A stretch of 46,835 bases of DNA from Saprospiraceae bacterium (GCA_028282725.1 JANQHF010000042.1:1-46835); one strand, 5' to 3'. Shown: positions 24,679 to 34,799, numbered from the stretch's first letter. Numbers and translations are program-made. The notes: generated by a model not told the origin, from the sequence alone.

Positions 24679-25407
24679 TCAATTGATCATCTTCTGAATA
24701 AATATATGTCCTTTTTCAGCTTTATCAATCCAGGGAATATGCTGACATTCCTGAAAACATTGGGTATCCAGAATTTGTAATTCCTTATAAACCAAACCTA
24801 TTCCTTCGGCATATTTTTCCATTCCCTTTCTCAGTTCAAGCCTGTTCTCTTCGTCTGCAAGTGTGATCGCGATTACCTGGTCATAGGACGTCGTCCCAAT
24901 CACCTCGGTATAATTCATCCTGTCTATTCTCGACTTCCAGTATTTGTAATAATCAATATGTTCATTTCCTACCAGAACAGGTGCCGAGGCATCAAAAAAC
25001 GCATTGCCATTCCATTCCAAGCCCTCAGTCAACGGAAACTGCATTTTGATAAATTTCCTGTTATTCTCTATCCTGACCGCCTGGTTGTTTCCAATAAAAG
25101 CTTGCCAACTCAAATCATAGATCCAGGCATCTTGTTCTGAGTTCCTTTTAAATCGATCAATTACATAGACCTGCTGTCCGGTGTCATCTATAAATTCGTC
25201 CACCACTCGTTCCTGCAATTGGTAGGAGAGCATATCTCTGACCAGACCCTCGTTTAGAAAAATCACTTCATCGATCTGATAGGTATTTGTCAGTCCGATA
25301 TACATAGGGAAATAGGGAGCAGAATTGTTATTCAACGGGATGTCAACTTCTTCGGTTGAACAGGCTACCCAAGCCAGGAGAAAACCTAAAATGACAACTC
25401 TATACAT
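24679..25407 (-). CDS. Lipoprotein of unknown function
   Basis: 242 residues from ATG 25407. Signal peptide MYRVVILGFLLAWVAC with lipobox and lipidated Cys16, followed by STEEVDIP, so it is likely an outer-membrane-anchored periplasmic lipoprotein. The mature part is beta-rich (YFPMYIGLTNTYQIDEV, YDLSWQAFIGN) without a domain I can name. An exact TAnnTTTG -7 element on the minus strand at 25426-25433 lies just before this start and overlaps a longer reading from 25428, which supports 25407. It is followed directly by rimM on the same transcript. Confidence 0.72.
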   Translation of the reverse strand: MYRVVILGFLLAWVACSTEEVDIPLNNNSAPYFPMYIGLTNTYQIDEVIFLNEGLVRDMLSYQLQERVVDEFIDDTGQQVYVIDRFKRNSEQDAWIYDLSWQAFIGNNQAVRIENNRKFIKMQFPLTEGLEWNGNAFFDASAPVLVGNEHIDYYKYWKSRIDRMNYTEVIGTTSYDQVIAITLADEENRLELRKGMEKYAEGIGLVYKELQILDTQCFQECQHIPWIDKAEKGHIFIQKMIN

Positions 25408-25425
25408 AATTGACAGAAAAACAGT

Positions 25426-25433
25426 CAAATATA
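25426..25433 (-). promoter_or_regulatory. -7 promoter element for the lipoprotein-rimM pair
   Basis: On the minus strand TATATTTG matches TAnnTTTG exactly, 18 bp before ATG 25407; the leader would be only about 12-14 bases. No clear TTG at -33 is present, so it is a candidate only. Confidence 0.4.
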
Positions 25434-25459
25434 TATTAAAAATTCTTATAACACATGAA

Positions 25460-28400
25460 TTATCGGATCAGGGTTACGTCACCTCTTATATAGTCAGTGC
25501 GATCTGTATCAAAGTCATCTGTGTACGTGATCCTTATGACATAGGTGTATACACCGGCAGAAGCCAGATCCGTTCCTGGCCCGCCACTTCTGCCATCCCA
25601 ACCGGCATTCATATCCCTCGAGGTATACATCAGGTTACCCCATCGATTATAAATGTGGATCTCATAATCCTGGATGATTGCTGTGGGTGGTGGTGCGACC
25701 CTGAAGACCATATTTTCCGGATTCGCAGCGGAAGCAGGACTGAATATGTTAGGTGGGAAAATTTCGAAGCGTACACACTCCCTGCTGGTGACCAGAACAT
25801 CATCGACAAAGACGCATCCGAAAGATGAAGTGGCTGTCGCAGTATACGTCCCGGCCTCGGTTACGCTGATCTGAGATCCAATGTCAGTAGTATTCCATTC
25901 CACCATAACATCCGGCACTTCAACAGTGAGCAGGGTACCGATTTCATCACAAATTGAGATTTCATCCCCTAGTTCAAAAACCGGTAATGGCGCTTCTCCT
26001 ACCATCCTGTCTGCAGAATCAAAGCAACCATTATCTTCAACCACAACGCTATAGGTCTCTCCACCTGGAACGGTTATGAATGGCGTAGTAGAGCCATTAG
26101 ACCACACTGCATTCCAGGATGGATCATTGATAGATAATGTAATCATGCTGTTTTCGCAAATCGTGGTATCCGCACCGATAAATACTTCCGGAGCCTGAAT
26201 TGTCGCTACCGTTATAGATCCGTCATCTTCGCATCCCGCCAGGTTCACAGTCACCGTATAGGTTCCGGCATCACTCACACCAATGGTCTCGGAATTTTCC
26301 CCGGTACTCCAGGTATATGCCGCACCCGGTACGGAAGGATCAAGGATCAAGACACTATCTGAACATATCGTCGGATTTTGATCCGCAAAGACTACTTCAG
26401 GAATGGGTCTCGTCCGGATATAAGTCGTATCTGACCATGTACATTCATTACCGGGCTGACCAATAAATGTGTCGGCATAAACAGGTCCCGTATCTCTGAT
26501 CGGAATACTGGGGTTCTGATCGCCGTTAAACCATCTGATCCTGGTGGAATCCGTCAGATTGGGTATTTCAAGATCGAAAACAATGCCGTCGCAAAATGCC
26601 GTTGTATCGGGCCAGTCAAAAAACGGAGTAGCATTCACCGTTAAGTTGAAGGTGTCGCGATTTTCACAACCATTCCCGTCTGTCACCAACACTCTGTATT
26701 CCCCCGCTGTCCTGGCGACGATCATCATTTCCTTGCTAGTCCCCTGGGGTGTCTCCCAACTATAGTCCACCGAGATTTCAGTAAATTCGAGAATGATGCT
26801 GTCCCGGTCACATATGGAAGTATTATCCAGTAAATCCGCATTGGGCAATGGCTGAAATGAAACGAGGGTAGAGTCGCTGTTTGCACAACGATTTTGTGTA
26901 ACTGTTACCTTGTATAGCCCATCCGTCGTAACCTGGATACTTTCTGTATCTTCTTGTGTACTCCATAAATAGCTGTCATTACCTGACATGACTGACAAAG
27001 TTTCGACAGTGCCCTGACAACTGAAGATGACATCTTGCAGATCAACCTCCGGTAACTCCCGGATACTGACCATCAAAGAGTCTCTGGCCGTACATTGACC
27101 AACTGAAACATCTAGAATAAAGGAGCCCTCGTCATTGATCTGAAAAGATGAACTTGTACTCAGTTCATTTTCGTCGAAGTCCCGCCATTGATAGCTGGCA
27201 CCAACGATGTTGAAATTATAAAGTATTTCCTCACCCCTGCATAGAATCGTATCTGGTTTTTCGGTCATTTGGTGCAGGTCGAAAGGGGGGACTGCCGGAT
27301 CAAACCGGACTGTAATTGTGTCCGAGACTTCACATCCTTCACCACTCACCGTGACGCGGTATTCATTGGATTGAGTGACCTCGAATGTCGCAAAATTATT
27401 TGCCGGAAACCAGGTATAATTCGTAGCCCCCGCTACACTTGCGTCAAGGATCAATGGATCCCCCTCACACAATACGGTGTCTGGTGGACCAATTTCTAAT
27501 GAGGTCAGATCCAATACAGTTATGGCTATTGTATCTGCGACGCTGCATCTGCCTCGATCAGCCGTGGCAATGATCGTATCCGATACGGAAATAGTATTGG
27601 TTAAAGAAGATTCGCCGTTGCTCCACATCCAGTCATCCAGGCCTTGAGGGAGATCAAGCGTCAAAGTTTGATTCTGACAGATCAGGGTGTCCTCTCCAAG
27701 AAAAATATCGGGCACTTCTTCATATGTAATATCGATTGAATCCCGGTCTCGACAAATGCCGTCCTGGACTTCCAGGATATAGGTAGTTGTACCGATAATG
27801 ACATCAATATTTAAAGTGTCATCTGTGCTTAGAGCTGTTTCATTGATATCGTACCATTGAATCGGAAGGTTTACGCTTGAAGGTTTGGTTAAGGGTAGGA
27901 TCCCTTCATTGGCACACAATGTTATATCACCGCCCAGCGGTGGCTTGTCGACTTCCGCTACACGAACACCACGGGATGCAGTTTCCCGACAGGCACCCCG
28001 AAATGCCTCTGCCGTGAAGATAACCGGCATGGTGATATCATTTGCATCAATGGGTATGCTCAGACTGTTCGCACCTGTATTCCATATAACGCTGTCAAAA
28101 TTGCTCGGAACGGTAGTTTGAATAAATGATTCACCTTCACAGAGTACAGTGTCCATATCATTGGGAAGGATTTGTAATATTTCGGGATCAAAGATGAATC
28201 TGACACTATCCGAATCGCTGCATGAGCCTTCAGATACTTGTATGAGGATATAACCATCCGCCGGTAGGTTGGATTCATCTACGGACAGGGTAGGCGTGGA
28301 AGTGCCATTACTCCAGGTGAATGATGTCGTATTGCGAACAAAGTTTGGTGCATCCAGAATTTCGGTTTCACCCGAGCAAAGTCGGATGGTATCCTGGGCA

Positions 28401-31192
28401 AAAGCGAATTCCTCCAGTTCGATACGCGTTACTTCTGCCTCATCTTCAACCATGCAATTCCCCCTGGTCACGGTGACCCGGTAGGTGTTGGACATAGATA
28501 CATTTATGGAAGGATCCTGTTCCCCCGTACTCCACAAAAAATTTGCTCCAAGATTGACAAAACCGGGATCACGCAGTTCGAGCGTGGAGCCCTGGCAGAC
28601 GTCAAAAGGACCGCCTAAATCATAAGTAAATTCCTGTGTAATATTTACGTTGATCGAATCAGCAATGGTGCATCCGGAAGTAGTAGTAACGACCGCCTTT
28701 ATTTCACCATTAAAAATTCCCGGATCGAATGTGGGAAGCATACTTGCGTCCTGGTCATCGACAAGCCATTGGATCTGAGAAATGCTAATATTCTGGGAAG
28801 GCGAAAGGATGATCATTTCATCACTACAGGCTACGATGTCTTCACCTAAAAATTCCCGGGCGATCCTGTTTTCCTCGGCTGTTGGAAATCTCCAGTTTGA
28901 AGCATTGGACCCTTCACTTCCCGGGCCTGCGAAATAGTCTGTTCCTCCTCCTGTTGCTGCTATATTACCGATGTTCATATAACTCAAATTGAGTTCAATA
29001 GCGGGATCCATAGTAAGAGACTCCCGGGTGCCTGTTGTAGTAAATACAATTGGACTGCAAATATCACCGAGTCCCTGGAAATATTCGAAGATCTGGACGT
29101 CTACGTCGGAATTTAAAATATAGGTTCTTCCAGGATTGAAGATCAGGCTATCAATTAAAAATTGCTGCCCACCAAAGTTTCCGTTATTGAAAATGTCAAG
29201 ATATCCTATTCTCACTTCGTCACGACTCAACAAGTTGGCATTTCCGGAAGAACTGTTAAAAACAACTCTCTCCAGAATTGGTCTTCCAGTTATATCAAAT
29301 CCCGATTCTTCCGCTGTGAAAATCCAATCCGTATTTGAAGATGTTATTGGGCCCACTTCTGTAATTGTCAGGGGATAGGTGACCCCATCGTATTCTCCGG
29401 TGAGAGTGATGATTGAATTGATCAATTCCAATTCCACGTCACTACTGACAATCCTGATGAATGGGGCAGTTACATTGAATTCATTCGTGCGGAGACGGAC
29501 GAGTCCATTGAGCTCAAGAGTACCTTTGATTTCCAGGTCAGCCCTTAGGGTCACCCTTGGAGGATTGATTTGATCATTCGAGCTTCCCGTTATGAAAAGG
29601 TTGTTCAGGACATTGGGGATAACTTCGATGTTCTGGTTATCCGTATTCATTGTATTCCCACCCTGATTGGTCCCGACTATGAAGACATCCTGCACATTGA
29701 AGATGAGTGGTTCCGATATGATCAGCCCTGATATCACTGGTTTCTGGTTGTTTTGTTCTGCAATGATATGTAGTTCGGGTAATGAGAGGATTACGGCAGT
29801 GTTTCCCGAATAGTCATATCGAAATGAATTGACATAGATTGGCAGATCGTTGGAAATTGTGACCGGGGTTCCGTTAGGAGGAAATGAATTATCATCAAAA
29901 ACCACATTGTCTATACCTCTCGGAATACAGGCACCTCCCATTCCCCCGCTCGTCTCTGACCAGTTGGCAGGGTCATTCCAGTCTCCATTGACTCCGACCC
30001 AATAGAGCATCCTGGCATCCGGTGAAAAGGTCGTATACGGTCCCGTATTATTTCCGCCGTCCACACCTCCATTCAGAGTGACTGTGCTTTGTGCCACGAA
30101 ATTGATACCGGTGTAAAATACCGGGGCATTCAATGAAATCGTGAATCCGACATTGAGATTGGCTTTTGGTTCCTGGTTGAACTGGCTCGTAAGCCTTGCA
30201 TCGCCATCGCATCCTGGTCCGATCGTAGCTATATCATCGATGAATTGGGTGGATCCATTTTCCAGCTGGGTCGTGAACCGATTGCCTATGGTCAGGGTAT
30301 TGATAAAGTTATTCCCAAGGATTAAACCGTTATTTTCAAATATAAGATCCGTTAAGAAAGGACCCGGCGTACCCCCTTGCAATTCCGTATCCAGAACACC
30401 GTCATTCACAAAGCGGATTTCTCCGATTGAATATTCCACGTCTCCGCGAAGCAGGGCGGTAGCGTTATCTCCCGTGAGTACGAAAATGGAGTTATCGGCC
30501 ATGAGGTTTAATGATCCGGCATTGAGCAGCAGAGAACCCGGAATCGCATTCGTTTCCAGGAGCTGAACCGTTGATCCTCCCAAGTCGATTGTCACATTAT
30601 CAGTTTGTAAATCCGACCGGAAGCTATTGGCAATAACGGTTTCTCCGTTCGTAATAAAGGTGCCGGCTTGAAATTCTAAGGTATTGACAACAACGAAAGG
30701 ATCGAGCAGTGTCCATTCTCCTCCGCCAATGGCGTTAAATATGACATCGGATCGAAAAAATTGTCCCCGGGTTTCTATGGTGTGACCTGTGGTGTTTCCT
30801 CCAAAAAAGACCGGTCGCTGGACGGACCATGTCATTTCTGCAACAGATAAGAGCATGACAGATCCGCCGATGTTTACATCAATATTGGGATCTGTTACAT
30901 CGAAAATCGGATTATTCGTAGCTCTTGACCAATCCATATTTCTGCAAAAAATTGGATTTCCCGTCGCAGTAACTGTCTGATTCGGAGCATCGAATGAGTT
31001 TTCATCAAAGACGGCATTTTCCTGGAGGTTAGGTGGGTTAATACCACCCAATCCCCCGGATGTAAAAGACCAGTTGGCCGGATCATTCCAGTCTCCACTG
31101 CCACCCACCCAAAAGAGTGAATTTTGTGCGCTTCCCTGGTAGGATGCCACGAATAAGAAGAGCGTAACAAAACTCAGTGCGATCAGTCGCAT
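25460..31192 (-). CDS. Giant secreted repeat protein with gliding-motility (T9SS/CHU_C-type) C-terminal domain
   Basis: 1910 residues. Order of parts: signal peptide (1-23, ending SYQGSAQ); a module opening with FWVGGSGDWNDPANWS near residue 33; a similar module opening with YWVGVNGDWNDPANWS near residue 403; beta-helix-like sequence to about 780; then about 14 tandem Ig/PKD-like repeats of roughly 72 residues (about 785-1800), each with a Cys pair, a YxWS-type strand and a GxYxVxV strand; and the C-terminal sorting domain (about 1805-1910) with IHIYNRWGNLMYTS and AGVYTYVIRITYTD. The last is the gliding-motility-associated domain that directs type IX secretion and surface attachment. Likely a surface adhesin; ligand unknown. 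Confidence 0.88.
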   Translation of the reverse strand: MRLIALSFVTLFLFVASYQGSAQNSLFWVGGSGDWNDPANWSFTSGGLGGINPPNLQENAVFDENSFDAPNQTVTATGNPIFCRNMDWSRATNNPIFDVTDPNIDVNIGGSVMLLSVAEMTWSVQRPVFFGGNTTGHTIETRGQFFRSDVIFNAIGGGEWTLLDPFVVVNTLEFQAGTFITNGETVIANSFRSDLQTDNVTIDLGGSTVQLLETNAIPGSLLLNAGSLNLMADNSIFVLTGDNATALLRGDVEYSIGEIRFVNDGVLDTELQGGTPGPFLTDLIFENNGLILGNNFINTLTIGNRFTTQLENGSTQFIDDIATIGPGCDGDARLTSQFNQEPKANLNVGFTISLNAPVFYTGINFVAQSTVTLNGGVDGGNNTGPYTTFSPDARMLYWVGVNGDWNDPANWSETSGGMGGACIPRGIDNVVFDDNSFPPNGTPVTISNDLPIYVNSFRYDYSGNTAVILSLPELHIIAEQNNQKPVISGLIISEPLIFNVQDVFIVGTNQGGNTMNTDNQNIEVIPNVLNNLFITGSSNDQINPPRVTLRADLEIKGTLELNGLVRLRTNEFNVTAPFIRIVSSDVELELINSIITLTGEYDGVTYPLTITEVGPITSSNTDWIFTAEESGFDITGRPILERVVFNSSSGNANLLSRDEVRIGYLDIFNNGNFGGQQFLIDSLIFNPGRTYILNSDVDVQIFEYFQGLGDICSPIVFTTTGTRESLTMDPAIELNLSYMNIGNIAATGGGTDYFAGPGSEGSNASNWRFPTAEENRIAREFLGEDIVACSDEMIILSPSQNISISQIQWLVDDQDASMLPTFDPGIFNGEIKAVVTTTSGCTIADSINVNITQEFTYDLGGPFDVCQGSTLELRDPGFVNLGANFLWSTGEQDPSINVSMSNTYRVTVTRGNCMVEDEAEVTRIELEEFAFAQDTIRLCSGETEILDAPNFVRNTTSFTWSNGTSTPTLSVDESNLPADGYILIQVSEGSCSDSDSVRFIFDPEILQILPNDMDTVLCEGESFIQTTVPSNFDSVIWNTGANSLSIPIDANDITMPVIFTAEAFRGACRETASRGVRVAEVDKPPLGGDITLCANEGILPLTKPSSVNLPIQWYDINETALSTDDTLNIDVIIGTTTYILEVQDGICRDRDSIDITYEEVPDIFLGEDTLICQNQTLTLDLPQGLDDWMWSNGESSLTNTISVSDTIIATADRGRCSVADTIAITVLDLTSLEIGPPDTVLCEGDPLILDASVAGATNYTWFPANNFATFEVTQSNEYRVTVSGEGCEVSDTITVRFDPAVPPFDLHQMTEKPDTILCRGEEILYNFNIVGASYQWRDFDENELSTSSSFQINDEGSFILDVSVGQCTARDSLMVSIRELPEVDLQDVIFSCQGTVETLSVMSGNDSYLWSTQEDTESIQVTTDGLYKVTVTQNRCANSDSTLVSFQPLPNADLLDNTSICDRDSIILEFTEISVDYSWETPQGTSKEMMIVARTAGEYRVLVTDGNGCENRDTFNLTVNATPFFDWPDTTAFCDGIVFDLEIPNLTDSTRIRWFNGDQNPSIPIRDTGPVYADTFIGQPGNECTWSDTTYIRTRPIPEVVFADQNPTICSDSVLILDPSVPGAAYTWSTGENSETIGVSDAGTYTVTVNLAGCEDDGSITVATIQAPEVFIGADTTICENSMITLSINDPSWNAVWSNGSTTPFITVPGGETYSVVVEDNGCFDSADRMVGEAPLPVFELGDEISICDEIGTLLTVEVPDVMVEWNTTDIGSQISVTEAGTYTATATSSFGCVFVDDVLVTSRECVRFEIFPPNIFSPASAANPENMVFRVAPPPTAIIQDYEIHIYNRWGNLMYTSRDMNAGWDGRSGGPGTDLASAGVYTYVIRITYTDDFDTDRTDYIRGDVTLIR

Positions 31193-31453
31193 ATATCCGA
31201 ATAATTAGACTTTTATTAAACTAATCTCAGCGGTTGAAATTGTGTAAAAAGAGGGTTGAAACAGCTCAGGCGAACATTTTTCCCCAAGTAGAATATATGC
31301 CGATGCAAACCCCTCTGGATATAACCATTAATATATTAAATTATTTTTTAATATGATAGGCATTCGTAGCCTTTTAAAAGAGGACGGCCACGAGGCATAT
31401 TGGCCGGGGAAACCCAAATGCCTCCCTCCAATAGAGCAGGGTAAATCAGGTGA
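31193..31453. other. Intergenic region upstream of the giant secreted protein
   Basis: 261 bp between mnmA and the giant gene, both on the minus strand. Besides the possible terminator it holds a pair of near-complementary segments, AGAGGGTT (near 31250) and AACCCCTCT (near 31308), about 55 bases apart, and an A/T-rich block around 31330-31352. No exact TAnnTTTG element was found for the giant gene. Confidence 0.4.
31385..31406 (-). terminator. Possible weak terminator after mnmA
   Basis: Inverted repeat CGGCC / GGCCG with a 12-base loop, followed on the minus strand by TCCTCTTTT. It lies 48 bp beyond the mnmA stop codon. The stem is only 5 bp and the T-run is interrupted, so confidence is low. 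Confidence 0.33.
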
Positions 31454-32548
31454 TTACAGACTTCTTAAAATCCTGCCTCCCCCTATGACATCATCCCCTT
31501 CATAGAATACGGCAGATTGACCGGGTGCAATCCCCCGCACATTTGCCATAAATTCTACCCTGATATTGTCGTCTTCAGAAAATAGTTTTGCCAGGGTGCC
31601 TCGATCATTGTAACGTACGAGTGTAGTGGCTTCCATTCCTTCCCTGAGGTGGTCATATTTCTGAAGATTAACATCTGCGACCACCATTCCGTTTCTCAAC
31701 AGGTCGTGTACTTCTCCCAATATCACAACATTCTCGTCAGGCCTGATTTCCGTTACATATTTTGGAGTTGGGAATCCACCTCCCAATCCTTTTCTTTGGC
31801 CAATTGTATAGAATGGGTATCCCTCATGGGTCCCCAGTACTTTTCCCTCCTGATCTATGAATAGACCCCCCCGAACCTCATCTTCAAGGTCCGGTATTCT
31901 CCTTTTCAAAAATCCGCGATAGTCGTTGTCGGGTACAAAGCAAATCTCGTAGCTCTCCGGTTTTTTTGATAGAGCCTCATACCCTCGCTCGGCAGCCATT
32001 GCCCGTATTTCATCCTTGGTGTAAGGTGCCAGGGGAAATCTGGTACGAGTCATGCACTCCTGGTTCAATCCCCACAATACATAGGATTGGTCTTTGCGGG
32101 GATCCGTTGCCTTGGATATGTAATAACGGCCATTTTCGTGATTAATCCTTGCGTAATGTCCCGTGGCAATAAAGGCACAGTCCATGGCATCTGCTCTTTT
32201 CAACAGGGCAGACCACTTGATATGCGTATTGCATAAAATGCATGGATTAGGGGTGCGACCCGCTATATATTCATCGACAAAATCATCGATGACATAATCA
32301 CCGAATTCCTCTCTTATATCAATGATAAAATGATGAAAACCCATATGTACGGCCACCTCACGCGCATCGTTAATACTGTCCAGGCTACAACAGCCCGTCT
32401 CCTTTTTGGATCCTCCGGATGTAGCATAGTCCCACGTCTTCATCGTTATGCCGATGACTTCATAGCCCTCTTCATGCAATAACATAGCGGTAACCGTACT
32501 GTCAATACCGCCACTCATCGCAACCAATACCTTACCTTTTTTACTCAT
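31454..32548 (-). CDS. mnmA: tRNA-specific 2-thiouridylase
   Basis: 364-residue ATP-pyrophosphatase that puts sulfur on U34 of glutamate, lysine and glutamine tRNAs. The PP-loop is VAMSGGIDSTV at the N-terminus; the nucleophilic cysteine is in RTPNPCILCNTHIKW and the second catalytic cysteine in ESYEICFVPDNDY; the FYTIGQRKGLG segment and C-terminal beta-barrel are present. Length is normal. It is a single gene, divergent from the M48 protease gene. Assignment is secure. Confidence 0.96.
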   Translation of the reverse strand: MSKKGKVLVAMSGGIDSTVTAMLLHEEGYEVIGITMKTWDYATSGGSKKETGCCSLDSINDAREVAVHMGFHHFIIDIREEFGDYVIDDFVDEYIAGRTPNPCILCNTHIKWSALLKRADAMDCAFIATGHYARINHENGRYYISKATDPRKDQSYVLWGLNQECMTRTRFPLAPYTKDEIRAMAAERGYEALSKKPESYEICFVPDNDYRGFLKRRIPDLEDEVRGGLFIDQEGKVLGTHEGYPFYTIGQRKGLGGGFPTPKYVTEIRPDENVVILGEVHDLLRNGMVVADVNLQKYDHLREGMEATTLVRYNDRGTLAKLFSEDDNIRVEFMANVRGIAPGQSAVFYEGDDVIGGGRILRSL

Positions 32549-32660
32549 TTGATTTGACTATGCTTAAAACTCTGTCTATTTTGATCACCTAATATTTTCA
32601 CCTATTGTTAACGTAACTATTCGGAAAAATTCCGTCTCAATAGAACACAAAGAAAGTAAT

Positions 32661-34145
32661 ATGTACAGGATAAAATCAAACCTGTGTGCACTAGCAGCAA
32701 CATTGATACTCGCCTTATTGTTCCAGGCCTGTGCTGTCAATCCGGTAACCGGGAAAAAAGAACTCATGTTTGTATCCGAAGCCCAGGAATTGGCCATGGG
32801 TCAGCAATCGGACCCGGGAATCATTGCCAATTTTGGTTTGTACAACGATGAGGCATTACAAGCCTTTATCAATGAAAAGGGAAAACAGATGGGAGCAATT
32901 TCGCACAGACCTCATCTCGACTACAAGTTCAGGATATTGGATAGTCCCGTAGTAAATGCTTTTGCCGTACCAGGTGGTTACATCTATTTCACCCGTGGCA
33001 TTATGGCACACTTCAATAATGAGGCAGAATTTGCCGGTGTACTGGGTCATGAAATCGGGCACATTACAGCCAGGCACTCGGCCGCCCAGATCAGTAAACA
33101 ACAATTATATGGTGGCTTATTTGTGGCCGGAATGATCGTATCTGAAGATTTCAGACAACTGTCAGAACTAGGCTCTCAAGCCCTTGGTTTGCTCTTCCTC
33201 AAATTTGGCAGGGATGACGAGAGCCAGTCCGATGAATTGGGAGTTGATTACAGTACGCAGATCGGATACGACTCACATGAAATGGCGAACTTTTTCAATG
33301 TCCTGCACAGAATTCAGCAGAAGGCCGGTGTAAATATTCCAACTTTTCAATCTACCCATCCCGATCCCGTCGATCGATTCAATAAGGTGCACGAAATGTC
33401 TGATGCGTACCAGGCTGCCTACAATGCGACAAATCTGAAAGTCAACCGGGACAGCTATTTACGGATGATTGATGGAATGGTATATGGCGAAGATCCGAGA
33501 CAGGGATATGTGAAGTACAATACCTTCTTTCATCCTGAACTGAGGTTTCATTTTCCCGTCCCTCCACAGTGGCAAATTGTTAATTCGCCCCAAATGGTGC
33601 AAATGGCTTCAACCGATGGAAAAGCACTGATGCTACTTACCTTGTCGCAACAGAAGACCTTGCAGGCTGCTGCACAAGAGACGGTTGAACAGGACGGTCT
33701 TCAGGTCATTGAAGCAACGGAGACCAATGTCAATGGACTCCCTGCATATGCAATGATCTCTACTCTTGCGCAAAATGAACAGCAAACATCCCAGCAACAG
33801 CAACAGCAGGATCTTCGAATACTGACATATCTCATTCAGTACAACGATTTAATTTATCGTTTTCACGGTCTGACCCGGACACCGGATTTCAATGCCTACT
33901 ATCGGATTTTTACGAATACAATGGCGAATTTTGATCGTTTAACTGATCCGGCAAGGATCAATGTTACACCCGATGTCATCCAGATCGCGCAGGTGGCCCG
34001 TGCAGAGACTTTGGGAAGTGCCCTTGGGCGGATGCGATTGCCCCGGGAGGGAATGGAAGAGATGGCGATCTTAAACAATATGCAGCTGAATACCCCGCTT
34101 CAACCTGGCATGCTGATTAAAACCATTAAGAGAGGAAAGAAATAA
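32661..34145 (+). CDS. M48-family metalloprotease lipoprotein
   Basis: 494 residues. Lipoprotein signal with lipobox LLFQAC and lipidated Cys24, then the M48 domain: zinc motif HEIGH (H130, E131, H134) and the third ligand Glu187 in DDESQSDELGVDYS. This is the BepA/Oma1-like group of periplasmic proteases that handle outer-membrane protein assembly quality control. The second half (about 285-430) is an uncharacterised domain with a Gln-rich stretch (TSQQQQQQDLR), and the C-terminal tail (about 440-494; TLGSALGRM, AILNNMQLNTPLQPGMLIK) looks like a LysM-related fold. ATG 32661 gives a complete signal peptide. Confidence 0.87.
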   Translation: MYRIKSNLCALAATLILALLFQACAVNPVTGKKELMFVSEAQELAMGQQSDPGIIANFGLYNDEALQAFINEKGKQMGAISHRPHLDYKFRILDSPVVNAFAVPGGYIYFTRGIMAHFNNEAEFAGVLGHEIGHITARHSAAQISKQQLYGGLFVAGMIVSEDFRQLSELGSQALGLLFLKFGRDDESQSDELGVDYSTQIGYDSHEMANFFNVLHRIQQKAGVNIPTFQSTHPDPVDRFNKVHEMSDAYQAAYNATNLKVNRDSYLRMIDGMVYGEDPRQGYVKYNTFFHPELRFHFPVPPQWQIVNSPQMVQMASTDGKALMLLTLSQQKTLQAAAQETVEQDGLQVIEATETNVNGLPAYAMISTLAQNEQQTSQQQQQQDLRILTYLIQYNDLIYRFHGLTRTPDFNAYYRIFTNTMANFDRLTDPARINVTPDVIQIAQVARAETLGSALGRMRLPREGMEEMAILNNMQLNTPLQPGMLIKTIKRGKK

Positions 34146-34175
34146 TTCAAAATTTCTGCTACCATGATACCAGGT

Positions 34176-34799
34176 CTAAATGATTTGGACGGTCCCTTTT
34201 GGAGTATCAAGAATGAGTTCTATTTGTACCCCGGAGGCCTCATAAGCGGTTATATCCAGATTCAGAGCTTGAAACATTTGATTGCATCTCATGGGAGCAG
34301 GGTGGTGAATGTTCAATTTCCGGATCGCACACCCGTCTTGTAATTGATTGGAAGGATGTATTCCGTTCTTCCAGGAAATATAAAACGGAATTATATCCAC
34401 TGCAGGACTATTCAATGGATCGGTCATTTGCCATTTCAATGAACTGCCATCTTTACATTTTCTCGATCCGGTCAGGATCCTGCCTTTGGAAAAATCAATC
34501 GAATGAAGGGTGTTGGCATCACCGGTCAGGTCATCAGATTTGATCGCCCATCTTGTGATCACTTCATTTTCAATCAAATCAATTCCCATCCACCTGTCAT
34601 CAACGTTGTCATTTTCATCATCAATCGCAAGCAGTTCCAGGTATGCAGACGCACCAACCTTCAGCAGTGCATTGTGTGTCCCTTTTGAAAGATGTCTTCC
34701 TCCATAAACAGGTCTAATACCCGTCAGCCGCTCAATGTAATCAGAAGCAAGGTCCAGATCCCGTACACAATAAACAATGTGATCAATTCTTTTTATCAT
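34176..34799 (-). CDS. Glyoxalase-like (VOC superfamily) protein
   Basis: 207 residues opening with IKRIDHIVYCVRDLDLASDYI, a strong vicinal-oxygen-chelate fold start with the likely metal-binding His. It continues with YGGRHLSKGTHNALLKVG, SAYLELLAIDD and IIPFYISWKNGIHPS. It matches the Glyoxalase_3-like group (PF13468 type) whose substrates are unknown. Cytoplasmic, single gene, convergent with the M48 protease gene and divergent from the next lipoprotein. Confidence 0.82.
   Translation of the reverse strand: MIKRIDHIVYCVRDLDLASDYIERLTGIRPVYGGRHLSKGTHNALLKVGASAYLELLAIDDENDNVDDRWMGIDLIENEVITRWAIKSDDLTGDANTLHSIDFSKGRILTGSRKCKDGSSLKWQMTDPLNSPAVDIIPFYISWKNGIHPSNQLQDGCAIRKLNIHHPAPMRCNQMFQALNLDITAYEASGVQIELILDTPKGTVQII

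Noticed and set aside
30141-30566. 141-residue frame antisense to the giant secreted gene, with several similar short ones
   Set aside because: Shadows of the long minus-strand gene; high Ser/Pro/Arg content typical of the complementary strand of repeat-rich coding sequence.
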